From NCBI RefSeq assembly GCF_000526635.1, contig NZ_JAGL01000014.1:32137-96136 (forward strand): 64,000 bases of DNA, given 5' to 3'. The notes below the pieces were generated by a model, which made no database searches, had not been told where the DNA came from, and saw only the letters and a list, made by a program, of their open reading frames with translations. Within the stretch, counting starts at the first letter, position 1; every line of letters begins with the position of its first letter. The stretch comes from Aminobacter sp. J41. Its GTDB lineage: Bacteria > Pseudomonadota > Alphaproteobacteria > Rhizobiales > Rhizobiaceae. Of this stretch, positions 42,989 to 51,955 are shown one piece after another. Both the position numbers and the translations under genes were made by a program.

Positions 42989-44713
42989 TCAGACGGTATC
43001 GTCGCCTGCGACGGTGCTCGTCAGGTCGCCGCCGACCACGGTCATGTCGACCGCGTTCTGCTGCAGGTTCGCGCCCATCACGATGTCCTGGTTGAAGGCG
43101 CTGGTATTGATGATGCCGTCTGCCGAGGCGGTGCTGGTTCCGGTTACGAAGCCGTCATCGCCATTGTTGGAGCCCCACGTTCCGCCGTCGCCGCCATAGC
43201 CGCCGGCACCGGTGTAGGCATAGCCGCCATTGCCGCCATTGCCGCCCGCGCCGCCATAGGCATCACCGGCGAAGCCGTCGCCGCCCGTGCCGTCGGCCCA
43301 CGCGCCGCTCAGGGCTTCCCCGCCGGTCCCGCCTTCCGCCAATGCGGCACCGCCAGTGCCAGCGCCACCTGTTGCAGCGCCGCTGGTTGCCGCCCCGCCA
43401 GTACCCGCGCCGCCAGCAGCGCCTGCGCCGCCCGTGCCGGTACCTGTGCCGGAGCCGCTGCCGCTGCCGCTTGCGGACGCCGGCGCATAGCCACCGGTGC
43501 CGCCCGCGCCGCCGTCACCAGCTGCCCCGCCTGCGCCGCCCGCACCGCCAGCTCCACCGGTGCCGCCCATGCCGGCCGGAGCGTTGCCGCCATCGCCGCC
43601 GCGGCCGGAATTGCCGCCGGTCGCGGTGTCGGTCGTGGTCGGGTCGGACTGGTAGGCAAGAAGAGCTGCCGCGATACCGAGCGCGCCGGCATCGCCCGCA
43701 TCACCGGAGCTTCCGCCCGCGCCGGCATCGCCGGAGCTGCCGCCGTTGGCGTCGCCGCCGTCATCGCCGCGCGCGCCGTCGCCGCCTGTCGGGCTGCCGC
43801 CGTCGCCGCCGCCAGCAGCAAACGCCGCCGCCGCGCCGAGACCGAAGCCGGCGCCAAGCCCAAGGCCGAAGCCATCGCCGCCGTTTCCGCCGCGACCGCC
43901 GTCGCCATAGCCGCCGTTTGCCGTGCCGGAGTCGCCGTAACCGCCGTCGCCATAACCGCCGGTCGCATCGCCACCTTCGCCGGTGCCGCCGGTCGCCGCG
44001 CTGCTGGCGCTGCCGCCATTGCCCTCACCGCCATACGCCTCGCCGCCCCAGGCGTTGCCGCCATCTGCGCCGTCGCCGCCATTGGCATCGGCATATCCGC
44101 CGCCGCCGCCACCGCCGCCGCCGGCCGCGATGCCGTCACCGGCCTTGGCGAAGCCGCCGCTGGCCGTCAGGTCCTGCGTGAACGGGCCGGTGTTCTCGAC
44201 CGTCGCATTCTCCAGCGTGTCATTGTCCTGGAGATTGGCGTTCTGGCTGATGACGTTGCCGACATCATTGCCCTGGCCATTCAGCGAATTGCTGAGTACG
44301 TCGTTGAACTTGACGTTGAACATGCCGTTGATTTCGCTGTCGGTCATGTCGATGTCGGCGAAATCGTCGTCGGAGGGCTCGTAGCCCTCGAGGCCGACGT
44401 CAACATTCACGTCCACCGTCGTGGCGTTCAGGTTGGCGTTGAAATTGGCATTGCCGTTGAAGTTGGCGTTGCCATTGCCGTTCAGGTTACCGTTTCCATT
44501 GAGGTTACCGTTGAGGTTCTCGCTGTACTGGGCTTGTTCCTGGCCCTGTCCCTGCGCCTGCAGACCGAGCTGGGCCTGCCCCTGTCCCTGAAGCTGGGCC
44601 TGAAGTTCGGCCTGTGCCTGCGCCTGGTCCTGATCCTGACCCTGGTCCTGATTTTGGGTCTGGTTGCTGTTGTCGTTCGGGTCGTACCTGTCCTTGCCGT
44701 TCTTGCGTGACAT
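42989..44713 (-). CDS. Gln/Asn/Gly-rich low-complexity protein, likely T1SS substrate
   Basis: This 574-aa protein has a segmented composition. After a polar start (MSRKNGKDRYDPNDNSNQ) comes a Gln-rich block (QDQAQAQAELQAQLQG and so on), then an Asn/Gly-rich block (NGNLNGNGNANFNGNANF), then an acidic unique segment with VISQNANLQDNDTLENATVEN, then about 330 residues of Gly/Ala/Asp repeats (GGDGADGG, GYGDGG, GGAGGAGG). The C-terminal tail INTSAFNQDIVMGANLQQNA... echoes the earlier NANLQ motif. There is no signal peptide, and the C-terminus is unstructured and acidic, as for type I substrates. GAGGACAG precedes ATG 44713. Function unknown; matrix, adhesive or antifreeze-like roles are possible. 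Confidence 0.8.
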   Translation of the reverse strand: MSRKNGKDRYDPNDNSNQTQNQDQGQDQDQAQAQAELQAQLQGQGQAQLGLQAQGQGQEQAQYSENLNGNLNGNGNLNGNGNANFNGNANFNANLNATTVDVNVDVGLEGYEPSDDDFADIDMTDSEINGMFNVKFNDVLSNSLNGQGNDVGNVISQNANLQDNDTLENATVENTGPFTQDLTASGGFAKAGDGIAAGGGGGGGGGYADANGGDGADGGNAWGGEAYGGEGNGGSASSAATGGTGEGGDATGGYGDGGYGDSGTANGGYGDGGRGGNGGDGFGLGLGAGFGLGAAAAFAAGGGDGGSPTGGDGARGDDGGDANGGSSGDAGAGGSSGDAGDAGALGIAAALLAYQSDPTTTDTATGGNSGRGGDGGNAPAGMGGTGGAGGAGGAGGAAGDGGAGGTGGYAPASASGSGSGSGTGTGTGGAGAAGGAGTGGAATSGAATGGAGTGGAALAEGGTGGEALSGAWADGTGGDGFAGDAYGGAGGNGGNGGYAYTGAGGYGGDGGTWGSNNGDDGFVTGTSTASADGIINTSAFNQDIVMGANLQQNAVDMTVVGGDLTSTVAGDDTV

Positions 44714-45104
44714 GGTTCTGTCCTCGCTCTGGAACCGCACAGGCTTGACCGCCATTCATCTCCGTGGGGCCTTCACCGTGCGGATGTTGAACATCAAGAG
44801 GTGATGTGACGGGGTCTTGAGCGCGCAACGACGCGATCATCCACCCCTCATTCGGGCGTGGCTGCTGATGGATGTTCCTCCCTGATCTTTTTCTTTGCGG
44901 GCGGATTTCGACGGCGGGGGCTGTTTAAAAAGATTGCGACTGGAGGTCGTGCCAGGTGCCGTCTTACCCGTCCTGAGCGCCGTGCAGTGTGTCCCGGACG
45001 ATGGAAACGGATAAGCCGACAGTTAGGTCTAGTAGCTTGGTAGCTGCCCGGACGATCAGGTCTTCAATCCAACGGTCAGGATCTTCTACCGCTCGTAGCC
45101 TAAA
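44714..45104. other. 391-bp upstream region of the Gln/Asn/Gly-rich gene
   Basis: It should contain the promoter for the 44713-37050 secretion genes and the 3' end region of the hypothetical gene at 45105. No convincing promoter hexamers, hairpin terminator or gene was found. Confidence 0.4.
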
Positions 45105-45587
45105 TCAGGTCGGGAAGCCGAATTTCTCGGTGATCTGCCAGAACAGCCGGTTGATCCCGACGAGCTCGGCGATGCTGGCGCGGATGCGCGCGACCTCGTC
45201 ATCGTCGAGCGCCTCGATCTTGCCGTAGCGGATTTCGTCCTTGGTATCGACGATGCGCAAGAGCTGGGTCATGCCCTTGCCGCTGTCGGGATCGAAGGAA
45301 TAGATGCAATGGTTGAACTTGTTGCGCAGCTTGGCCTCTTCCGAGAGGCGGCGCGTGGCGTCCAGCACCGCCGCGCGGCAGTCTGCCGGCGTCGACTGCA
45401 TCTTGGCCAGCCGCTCTACGAGGTCGATGCGCGCGCGCGGCGTGTTCAGCGTCAGGAAGATGACGACGGCCGTTTCCTTGTCCACCCGCGCCAGCCCGGC
45501 GATCATGTGAATGAGCAGGCTTTCGGTGTTGGTCCAGGTGTAATTGAGCTGGCCGACGAGGAGCAGGACGTCCTGGAACTTCGGCAT
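45105..45587 (-). CDS. Hypothetical protein, 160 aa
   Basis: This is a soluble, mostly helical protein (MPKFQDVLLLVGQLNYTWTN, then LARVDKETAVVIFLTLNTPRARIDLVERLAKM and EEAKLRNKFNHCIYSFDPDSG). I do not recognise a named domain. It lies 5 bp after the LuxR-type regulator and reads the same way, so the two are co-transcribed. Its place beside the secretion genes suggests a regulatory or accessory part. Composition and codon use look real. Confidence 0.7.
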   Translation of the reverse strand: MPKFQDVLLLVGQLNYTWTNTESLLIHMIAGLARVDKETAVVIFLTLNTPRARIDLVERLAKMQSTPADCRAAVLDATRRLSEEAKLRNKFNHCIYSFDPDSGKGMTQLLRIVDTKDEIRYGKIEALDDDEVARIRASIAELVGINRLFWQITEKFGFPT

Positions 45588-45592
45588 GTGTG

Positions 45593-46429
45593 TCAGGCTG
45601 AAAGCGGCGGCGCGTCGCTGCCGCCGTCGAGCCGTGCCGCAATCGCACGCGCCGTGGCCCCGTTGGCGCGCTCGAGATAGAGCACGGCCGCCTCGGTGCG
45701 GTTGTGCACGCCGAGCTTGGTGATGATGTTGTGGATGTGCAGCTTCACCGTGTGCTCGGACAGGCCGAGATCGGCGGCGATGATCTTGTTCTGCTGGCCG
45801 CGCGCGACGCGGGATAAAATGCCGAGCTCGCGGACGGTAAGGTCGAGCATAGCCACCTCGTGCCCTGGCGGCGCATTGGGCATAGCCGGCGGTATGTTTG
45901 GCGCAGGTGCCGGATGCACCGCCGCCACCTCGTCAATACGAACGACGGGCCGCGCCGCCTTGAAAAGACTGCCCGGAAAGCATTCGCCGCCGCGCAAGAG
46001 GATGCGCAGGATCGACAACAGCACGTCGAGATTGACGTTGAGCGGCAGGATGCCCCGCACCATGCCGGTGTCGATCTCGTGCAGCTGGCTGGCGAGGTAG
46101 CGAACGTCCTCGTCGATCAGGATGGCGAAATGCGCGGCCGGATGATGGCGCGCGATCTCGGGATGCAGGGCGGTCAGCTCCGCCATCTGGCGGAAATCGA
46201 CGACGATCAGCTGCGCCTCGGCATCGAAGCCGGCGAGAAGGAGCCGCAGATCCGGGACACACTGTACAGTGAGCCAGGAGAACTCGCGCTCGATGGCGGC
46301 TTCGACGGCACTGGAGATGACGCCATGGCTGGAGACGAAAATCAGGGTCCGCAAAGCGGTACCCGCGGCCGGCGTCATCCGCACCCCTGCGCTCTTTCCC
46401 GCCGCACTCTCTCTCCCTGAATAAGGCAT
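45593..46429 (-). CDS. LuxR-type (FixJ/NarL family) transcriptional regulator with receiver-like domain
   Basis: In this 278-aa protein residues about 25-150 look like a receiver fold (LIFVSSHGVISSAVEAAIE, LIVVDFRQMAEL) but the acidic pocket is incomplete, so it may be a pseudo-receiver. A Pro/Ala linker leads to a LuxR C-terminal helix-turn-helix (LTVRELGILSRVARGQQNKIIAADLGLSEHTVKLHIHNIITKLGVHNRTEAAV). It likely controls the secretion cluster downstream. No partner kinase is in the window. ATG 46429 is used; ATG 46378 is possible. Confidence 0.88.
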   Translation of the reverse strand: MPYSGRESAAGKSAGVRMTPAAGTALRTLIFVSSHGVISSAVEAAIEREFSWLTVQCVPDLRLLLAGFDAEAQLIVVDFRQMAELTALHPEIARHHPAAHFAILIDEDVRYLASQLHEIDTGMVRGILPLNVNLDVLLSILRILLRGGECFPGSLFKAARPVVRIDEVAAVHPAPAPNIPPAMPNAPPGHEVAMLDLTVRELGILSRVARGQQNKIIAADLGLSEHTVKLHIHNIITKLGVHNRTEAAVLYLERANGATARAIAARLDGGSDAPPLSA

Positions 46430-46600
46430 CGCAGATATCTTTCTGCTTATGCTCTAGCTCGGCGTGATCAGCATCGCCGAAGCTATCCTCCTCATTTACC
46501 TTAAAAAATAAACGCTCCGACCGGAATAGAACGAACGATCTATGTAACGATAAGTGATCTAGTTGAAGTTGATGAGCGCAGAAGCCTTGTAGCTCCTTCG

Positions 46601-47371
46601 TTAGGTGGAAGCAGGTGCCGTCCCCCGCCTGAAGCCGCGCGTCGCCTGGATGAGTTCGCGGGTGTAGGGCGACTGCGGCTCGCCCCGGCGCAGCGTTTCG
46701 GCGTCGGTTAGCTCGATCATCTCGCCGTTGCGCATGACGAGAAGCCTTCGGCAAAGATGCGTGACCACTGCAAGATCGTGGCTGACCAGCACGTAGGTCA
46801 GCCCGCGTTCGGCGCGCAGGCGCTCGAGCAGGTTGAGGATTTCCGCCTGCACCGAGGCGTCGAGCGCGGAGGTCGGCTCGTCGAGAAGCACCACCTTCGG
46901 GTTCAGGATCAGCGCGCGGGCGATCGCGACGCGCTGGCGCTGGCCGCCCGACAGCTGGTGCGGATAGCGGAAGCGGTAGCCGGGACCAAGACCGACCTCC
47001 TCAAGCGCCGCGACGATGCGGCGGTCCTGGTCGCGCAGGCCATGGATCGACAGCGGCTCCGAGAGGATACGGTCGACGGTCTGGCGCGGATGGAGCGAAC
47101 CGTACGGATCCTGGAACACCATCTGCACGGTCGCATAGAATTTCTGGTCGCGCGGCGTCTTCACGGGCGCGCCCGCAATCGCGATCGAGCCGCGTGCGAC
47201 GGGCGCGAGGCCACAGATCGCCCGCAGCACCGTCGATTTGCCGGAGCCGGACTCGCCGACAAGGCCGAATGCCTCGCCTTCCTCGACCTCAAGCGAGAAA
47301 TTCTTCACCGCCTCGACACGCAGGCGCCCGGTGCCGAAGACGATCGAAAGATCACGGATGTCGATCATCAT
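46601..47371 (-). CDS. Peptide/opine ABC transporter ATPase (DppF/OppF family)
   Basis: This 256-aa ATPase has Walker A GESGSGKSTVL, signature [15 protein letters not shown], Walker [13 protein letters not shown] and VSHDLAVV. It is the second of two ATPases of the importer. ATG 47371 overlaps the DppD-like stop (ATGA). The C-terminal SPYTRELIQATRGF is typical of OppF/DppF, though the usual Fe-S Cys cluster is absent. It is the last gene of the operon. Confidence 0.93.
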   Translation of the reverse strand: MMIDIRDLSIVFGTGRLRVEAVKNFSLEVEEGEAFGLVGESGSGKSTVLRAICGLAPVARGSIAIAGAPVKTPRDQKFYATVQMVFQDPYGSLHPRQTVDRILSEPLSIHGLRDQDRRIVAALEEVGLGPGYRFRYPHQLSGGQRQRVAIARALILNPKVVLLDEPTSALDASVQAEILNLLERLRAERGLTYVLVSHDLAVVTHLCRRLLVMRNGEMIELTDAETLRRGEPQSPYTRELIQATRGFRRGTAPAST

Positions 47372-48207
47372 TTCGCCCACTCCGGATCGCGCTCCAGCGT
47401 CGGCAGCGGGTGCGACGAGCCGCTGATCGACGGCAGGCAGTTCATCAGCCCGCGCGTGTAGGGATGCTGCGCGGAGGAAAGATCGCCCGAGGCGAGCTCC
47501 TCCATCACCTTGCCGCCATACATGACCAACACCCGGTCGCAGAAGGACGAGACGAGCCGCAGGTCATGGCTGATGAAGATCAGCCCCATGCCGCGCTCGG
47601 CGACCAGCCCGTCGAGGATGCGCAACACTTCCTGCTGTACGGTCACGTCCAGCGCCGAGGTCGGCTCGTCGGCGATGAGGAAATCGGGGTCGGTGATCAG
47701 CATCATCGCGATCATCACCCGCTGGCCCATGCCGCCCGACACCTCGTGCGGGTAGAGCGAAAACACGCGCTCGGGGTCGCGCAGCCGCACGGCCTCCAGC
47801 ATGGCAAGCGCCTTTTCCCGCGCCTCCCTTTTGCCGGCGCGGGCGTGGGCGAGATAGGTTTCCACCATCTGCTTGCCGATCGTCATGACCGGATTGAGCG
47901 AGTATTTCGGGTCCTGCATCACCATCGCCATGCGCCCGCCGCGCAGCGAGCGCAGCGTGCGGCGCGAGGCTTTCAGCAGGTCGATGCCGTCGAAGGTGAG
48001 GCGCCTAGCAGTCACTTCGCCCGGCGGCGGGGTGAGGCCAAGCAGCGCGCGCGCCGTCTGCGACTTGCCGGAACCGGACTCGCCGACGATGCCGAGCCGC
48101 TCGCGCCCGAGCGAGAACGACACGCCCCGCACGGCCTCGACCGTGCCGGTGCGAAGATGGAAGCGGACCCTGAGGTCCTCGACTTCGAGAAGCGGCGCGC
48201 CGGTCAT
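47368..48207 (-). CDS. Peptide/opine ABC transporter ATPase (DppD/OppD family)
   Basis: This 279-aa ATPase has Walker A GESGSGKSQTA, signature VSGGMGQRVMIAMML, Walker [15 protein letters not shown] and ISHDLRLV, with the C-terminal HPYTRGLMNCLPSI element of the OppD type. ATG 48207 overlaps the DppC stop by 4 nt; the same frame runs on upstream as an artefact. It pairs with the DppF-like ATPase. Confidence 0.93.
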   Translation of the reverse strand: MTGAPLLEVEDLRVRFHLRTGTVEAVRGVSFSLGRERLGIVGESGSGKSQTARALLGLTPPPGEVTARRLTFDGIDLLKASRRTLRSLRGGRMAMVMQDPKYSLNPVMTIGKQMVETYLAHARAGKREAREKALAMLEAVRLRDPERVFSLYPHEVSGGMGQRVMIAMMLITDPDFLIADEPTSALDVTVQQEVLRILDGLVAERGMGLIFISHDLRLVSSFCDRVLVMYGGKVMEELASGDLSSAQHPYTRGLMNCLPSISGSSHPLPTLERDPEWAK

Positions 48208-49136
48208 TTTTCCGCCTTCGGGTCGAGCACGTCGCGCAGGCCGTCGCCGAGCAGGTTGAAGCCGAGCGAGACGACGAAGATGGCGATGCCGGGCATGGTC
48301 GCAACCCACCAATAGTCGATGATGAACTGGCGGCCCGAGGCGATCATCGCGCCCCACTCCGGCGTCGGCGGCTGCGCGCCGAGGCCGAGGAAGCCGAGGC
48401 CGGCGGCCGTCAGGATGATGCCGGCCATGTCGAGCGTGACGCGAATGATCACCGAGGGCACGCAGAGCGGCATGATGTGGCGGGTGATGATGCGGAAAGG
48501 CGAGGCGCCCTGCAGGCGCACCGCCACCACGAAGTCGCTGTTGCGGATCGTCAGCGTCTCGGCGCGGGCAATGCGCGCGTAGGGCGGCCACGAGGTGATC
48601 GCGATCGCGATGATCGCGTTGACGATGCCGGGCCCGAGCGCGGCGACGAAGGCGAGCGCGAGGATCAGGCGCGGGAAGGCGAGGAAGATGTCGGTGATGC
48701 GCATCAGCACAGCGTCGATCCAGCCGCCCATGTAGCCGGAGACGGTCCCGATCAGGAGCCCGACGGGCATGGCGATAACCGTCACGAGCATCACGACCAT
48801 CAGCGTGAGCCGCGAGCCGTGGACGAGGCGCGAGTAGATGTCGCGCGCCTGGTTGTCGGTGCCGAGCCAGTGCGCGGCGCTTGGCGGCTGCAGGCGCTCG
48901 GTGCGAAGGTCGCCACCGACCGTGGGCGAATGGGTGGCGAGCTGGTCGGCAAAGATCGCAACGATAATGAGAACGAGGACAATGAAGAGGCCGAACATCG
49001 CAAGCGGGTTGCGCGAGAACGCGACCCACGAGCGGTAGGCATTGCCAAGCCGCGCCTGTGCGCGCGAGCGCGGCTCGCTGGTGGTCAGCCATTCGCGCAG
49101 GCTGCTCTTGCCGGAAGGTGCCGCAAGCTCTGCCAT
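48204..49136 (-). CDS. Peptide/opine ABC transporter permease (DppC/OppC family)
   Basis: This 310-aa inner-membrane protein has an N-terminal OppC_N helix (NPLAMFGLFIVLVLIIVAIFADQLA), then HWLGTDNQARDIYSRLVHGSRLTL, which is diagnostic for OppC/DppC, and the EAA loop (AVRLQGASPFRIITRHIMP). It starts 1 bp after the dppB stop and overlaps the dppD-like gene by 4 nt. Confidence 0.95.
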   Translation of the reverse strand: MAELAAPSGKSSLREWLTTSEPRSRAQARLGNAYRSWVAFSRNPLAMFGLFIVLVLIIVAIFADQLATHSPTVGGDLRTERLQPPSAAHWLGTDNQARDIYSRLVHGSRLTLMVVMLVTVIAMPVGLLIGTVSGYMGGWIDAVLMRITDIFLAFPRLILALAFVAALGPGIVNAIIAIAITSWPPYARIARAETLTIRNSDFVVAVRLQGASPFRIITRHIMPLCVPSVIIRVTLDMAGIILTAAGLGFLGLGAQPPTPEWGAMIASGRQFIIDYWWVATMPGIAIFVVSLGFNLLGDGLRDVLDPKAEK

Positions 49137-49137
49137 C

Positions 49138-50199
49138 TCAGCGCGTCCTCGGGTCGAACAGGCGGTAGAGAAGGTCGGAGAAGGTGTTGACTGCAACGAA
49201 GACGATGCCGATTACCAGCGTGCCGCCGAGCACCGCATTCATGTCAGCATTCTGCAGCGAATTGGTGATGTAGCGGCCAAGGCCGGGCCAGGCGAACACC
49301 GTCTCGGTCAGCACCGAGCCCTCGAGCAGGTGGGCGTAGGAGAGCGCGATCACCGTGATCAGCGGCACGGCGGCATTGCGCAGCGCGTGGCCCCAGATGA
49401 TGCGGGTTTCGGAAAGACCCTTCACGCGGGCGGTGGTGACGTACTCCTGCGACAGCTCGTTGAGCATGAAGGAGCGGGTCATGCGGCTGATATAGGCGAG
49501 CGAATAGTAGCCGAGCAGCGCCGACGGCAGCGCGATGTGCGAGATGGCGTTGCGGAAGACGGCCCAGTCGCCGGCAAGCGCCGCATCGACCAGCACCATG
49601 CCGGTCACGGGCGTCAGCATGTATTCGTAGGTGACGTCGAGGCGTCCCGGCCCCGCCACCCAGCCGAGCTTGGAATAAAACACCAGCAGGCCGAGAAGCC
49701 CGAGCCAGAAGATCGGCGCGGAGTAGCCGACAAGGCCGATGACGCGCACGAAATGGTCGGCGAACTTGCCGCGCTTGACCGCGGCGGCCACGCCGAGCGG
49801 AACGCCGAAGATGGTGCCGAGCAGGGTGCCGAGCGTCGCAAGCTCAAGCGTGGCCGGGAAGTAGCGCACGACATCCTCGACCACCGGGCGCGAGGTGAGG
49901 ATCGAATTGCCGAAGTCGGCGCGGAAAACATTGCCGATATAGATCGCGAACTGGTGCCAGAGCGGCAGGTCCAGCCCCATTTCCTCGCGCACGCGGGCAT
50001 AGACATGCGCCGGCGCGCGGTCGCCGACCACGGCAAGCACCGGATCGACTGGCACGATGCGGCCGATGAAGAAGGTGACTGCCAGCAGGCCGAACAGGGT
50101 GATCGCCAGCATCAGCAGGAATCGGCCGGCCGCAACCGCGAACGTCAGGAGAGCGCGTGAACGCTCTCCCGGCGTGGTGTCATTGACGGCATCGGTCAT
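49138..50199 (-). CDS. Peptide/opine ABC transporter permease (DppB/OppB family)
   Basis: This 353-aa inner-membrane protein has VPVDPVLAVVGDRAP, the DppB signature YFPATLELATLGTLLGTIFGVPLGVAAAVKR, the EAA loop (TARVKGLSETRIIWGHALRNAAVPLITV) and VFAWPGLGRYITNSLQNADMNAVLGGTL. It lies 9 bp after the binding-protein stop and forms the heterodimeric channel with DppC. Confidence 0.95.
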   Translation of the reverse strand: MTDAVNDTTPGERSRALLTFAVAAGRFLLMLAITLFGLLAVTFFIGRIVPVDPVLAVVGDRAPAHVYARVREEMGLDLPLWHQFAIYIGNVFRADFGNSILTSRPVVEDVVRYFPATLELATLGTLLGTIFGVPLGVAAAVKRGKFADHFVRVIGLVGYSAPIFWLGLLGLLVFYSKLGWVAGPGRLDVTYEYMLTPVTGMVLVDAALAGDWAVFRNAISHIALPSALLGYYSLAYISRMTRSFMLNELSQEYVTTARVKGLSETRIIWGHALRNAAVPLITVIALSYAHLLEGSVLTETVFAWPGLGRYITNSLQNADMNAVLGGTLVIGIVFVAVNTFSDLLYRLFDPRTR

Positions 50200-50208
50200 C
50201 AGGCGGGA

Positions 50209-51801
50209 TCAGTCCTTTCGGGCCAGGCCGAACTGGTTGGCGTCAAAGGAAGGTCCGATGATGAAGCCGCTGACATTGTCGCGCATCGCCGCGACCTCGA
50301 TTTCCTGGAACATGATCACGTAGGGACCGGTCTCCATGACCTCGCGCTGCATTTCCTCATACATTGCGGCGCGCTTTTCCGGATCCTGTTCGAGGACGGC
50401 GGCGCGGGTCTTCTTGGTCAGCTCCGGAATGTCCCAGGCGTTGCGCCAGGCGAGCGGCTTGGCGGACGCGCCGTCGGAGTTGTCAGGGTTCGCCGCGAAC
50501 GCGTCGGCATTGGTGTTCGGGTCCTGATAGTCCGGGCCCCAGCGGCCAATGTAGATGTCATGCTCGCGGGCGCGGTACTTGGTCAGCGTCTGCGCGCCGT
50601 CGCCCGGGATCAGTTCGAGCTTGACGCCGGCCTGCGCGAAGGTCTGCTGGATCGCCTCGCCCATGCCGGTGATGTCCGGCGTATTGCGGGTATCCATCGT
50701 CACCGAGAAGCCATCCGGAAGGCCCGCCTTGGCAAGCAGCTCCTTGGCCTTCTCCGGATCGAGCTGGAACGGCGTGTCGTTGACCGCGCCGAGGAAGCCC
50801 TTCGGCAGGAACGCCTGGTGCACCTGCACCTGGCCGGCCATGATCGTGTCGGCAATCGCCTGGTAGTCGACCAGGTACTTGAGCGCCTGGCGCACTTCCG
50901 GCTTGGCGAGCGTCTCGTTCTTCTGGTTGAGCCCGAGATAGTAGATGCCGCCCTTGTCGCCGGTCTCGATCTTGATGCCCTGCGCTTCCTTCAGCGCCGC
51001 GATTTCCTCGGGGCCGAGATTTCGGGCAATGTCGATGTCGCCGCGCTCGAGCATCAGGCGCTGGGTCGAGCTTTCCGGCACGTGCTGGTAGATGACGCGC
51101 GCAAGCGGCGCCTTCTCGCCGGCGTAGTTCTCGTTGCGCTCCAGCACGACCGCCTCGTTCGGGCGCCACTGGCGCAGCGCGAACGGGCCGGAGCCGGCAT
51201 AGTTGCGCTTCAGCCATTCATAGCCGAGGTCGCCGTTCGCCTCGTTCTCCAGCACCAGCTTCTTGTCGACGACGGACGCCACCGTCGAGGTCAGGCAGTA
51301 GAGCACGAAGGTCGGCGCATAGGCCTGGTCCATCTCGAAGGTGAACTCGTAGTCGCCGGTCTGGACGATCTTCTGTTCGACATTGTCGGCGGTGAAGCCG
51401 AACTGGGTGAGGATGAAGGCAGGCGACTTGTCGAGCTTGACCGCGCGCTGCAGCGAGAACACCACATCCTCGGCGGTGAGGTCGTTGCCGGAGGCAAACT
51501 TGCTGCCCTGGCGGATCTTGAAGGTGATGGTCTTGCCGTCCTGCGACACTTCCCAGGACTCGGCAACCACGCCGAACAGCTTCGAGACATCCTTGAGGTC
51601 ATAGCCGATCAGGCGCTCGTAGGTGTTGCCCATCATCTCGGCGGCCGAGAATTCGAACACCTCCGCCGGATCGAGCGTGATGATGTCGTCGAACTGCCAC
51701 GCCATCACAAGTGTATCTGGCGGAGTTTCTGCCTTGGCGGGAGCAAATGTCAGCGCGAACATTGCGCTGGCGGCAATAAGCGTCGCCACTCTCTTCATCA
51801 T
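50209..51801 (-). CDS. Peptide/opine ABC transporter substrate-binding protein (SBP family 5)
   Basis: This 530-aa periplasmic receptor has a signal peptide (MMKRVATLIAASAMFALTFAPAKA). Family-5 features: WQFDDIITLDPAEVFEFSAAEMMGNTYERLIGYD, the internal FKIRQGSKFASGNDLTAEDVVFSLQRAV signature, and GSGPFALRQWRPNEAVVLERNENY. Ligands of the family are peptides, opines or other small solutes; the sequence does not tell which. It is the first gene of the five-gene importer operon. Confidence 0.95.
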   Translation of the reverse strand: MMKRVATLIAASAMFALTFAPAKAETPPDTLVMAWQFDDIITLDPAEVFEFSAAEMMGNTYERLIGYDLKDVSKLFGVVAESWEVSQDGKTITFKIRQGSKFASGNDLTAEDVVFSLQRAVKLDKSPAFILTQFGFTADNVEQKIVQTGDYEFTFEMDQAYAPTFVLYCLTSTVASVVDKKLVLENEANGDLGYEWLKRNYAGSGPFALRQWRPNEAVVLERNENYAGEKAPLARVIYQHVPESSTQRLMLERGDIDIARNLGPEEIAALKEAQGIKIETGDKGGIYYLGLNQKNETLAKPEVRQALKYLVDYQAIADTIMAGQVQVHQAFLPKGFLGAVNDTPFQLDPEKAKELLAKAGLPDGFSVTMDTRNTPDITGMGEAIQQTFAQAGVKLELIPGDGAQTLTKYRAREHDIYIGRWGPDYQDPNTNADAFAANPDNSDGASAKPLAWRNAWDIPELTKKTRAAVLEQDPEKRAAMYEEMQREVMETGPYVIMFQEIEVAAMRDNVSGFIIGPSFDANQFGLARKD

Positions 51802-51955
51802 AAGTTCCCTCTGTTTTTAGTTATCTCTTGCCGGAGGCTGGGGTCAATCATGGCCTCACTTTTCAATGCTTGTCCAGCGGGTAGAAGGAACGCGGCCCCG
51901 ACACATGCAGGATGCCCCGGGGCCGGGAGTGGCGACTATCGGAATGCGGCGGGTG

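Noticed and set aside
43342..44181. Arg/His-rich 279-codon frame opposite the Gly-repeat gene
   Set aside because: It simply mirrors the glycine codon repeats on the other strand; the real gene has a ribosome site and structured composition.
42989..44713. RTX toxin or PE_PGRS protein as the identity of the Gly-rich gene
   Set aside because: There are no GGxGxDxxx nonapeptides and no PE domain; the repeats are irregular Gly/Ala/Asp and the N-terminus is Gln/Asn-rich.
47368..49092. 574-codon frame on the minus strand containing the DppD-like ATPase
   Set aside because: The first part overlaps the DppC gene in another frame; the ATPase starts at 48207 by its family N-terminus and 4-nt overlap.
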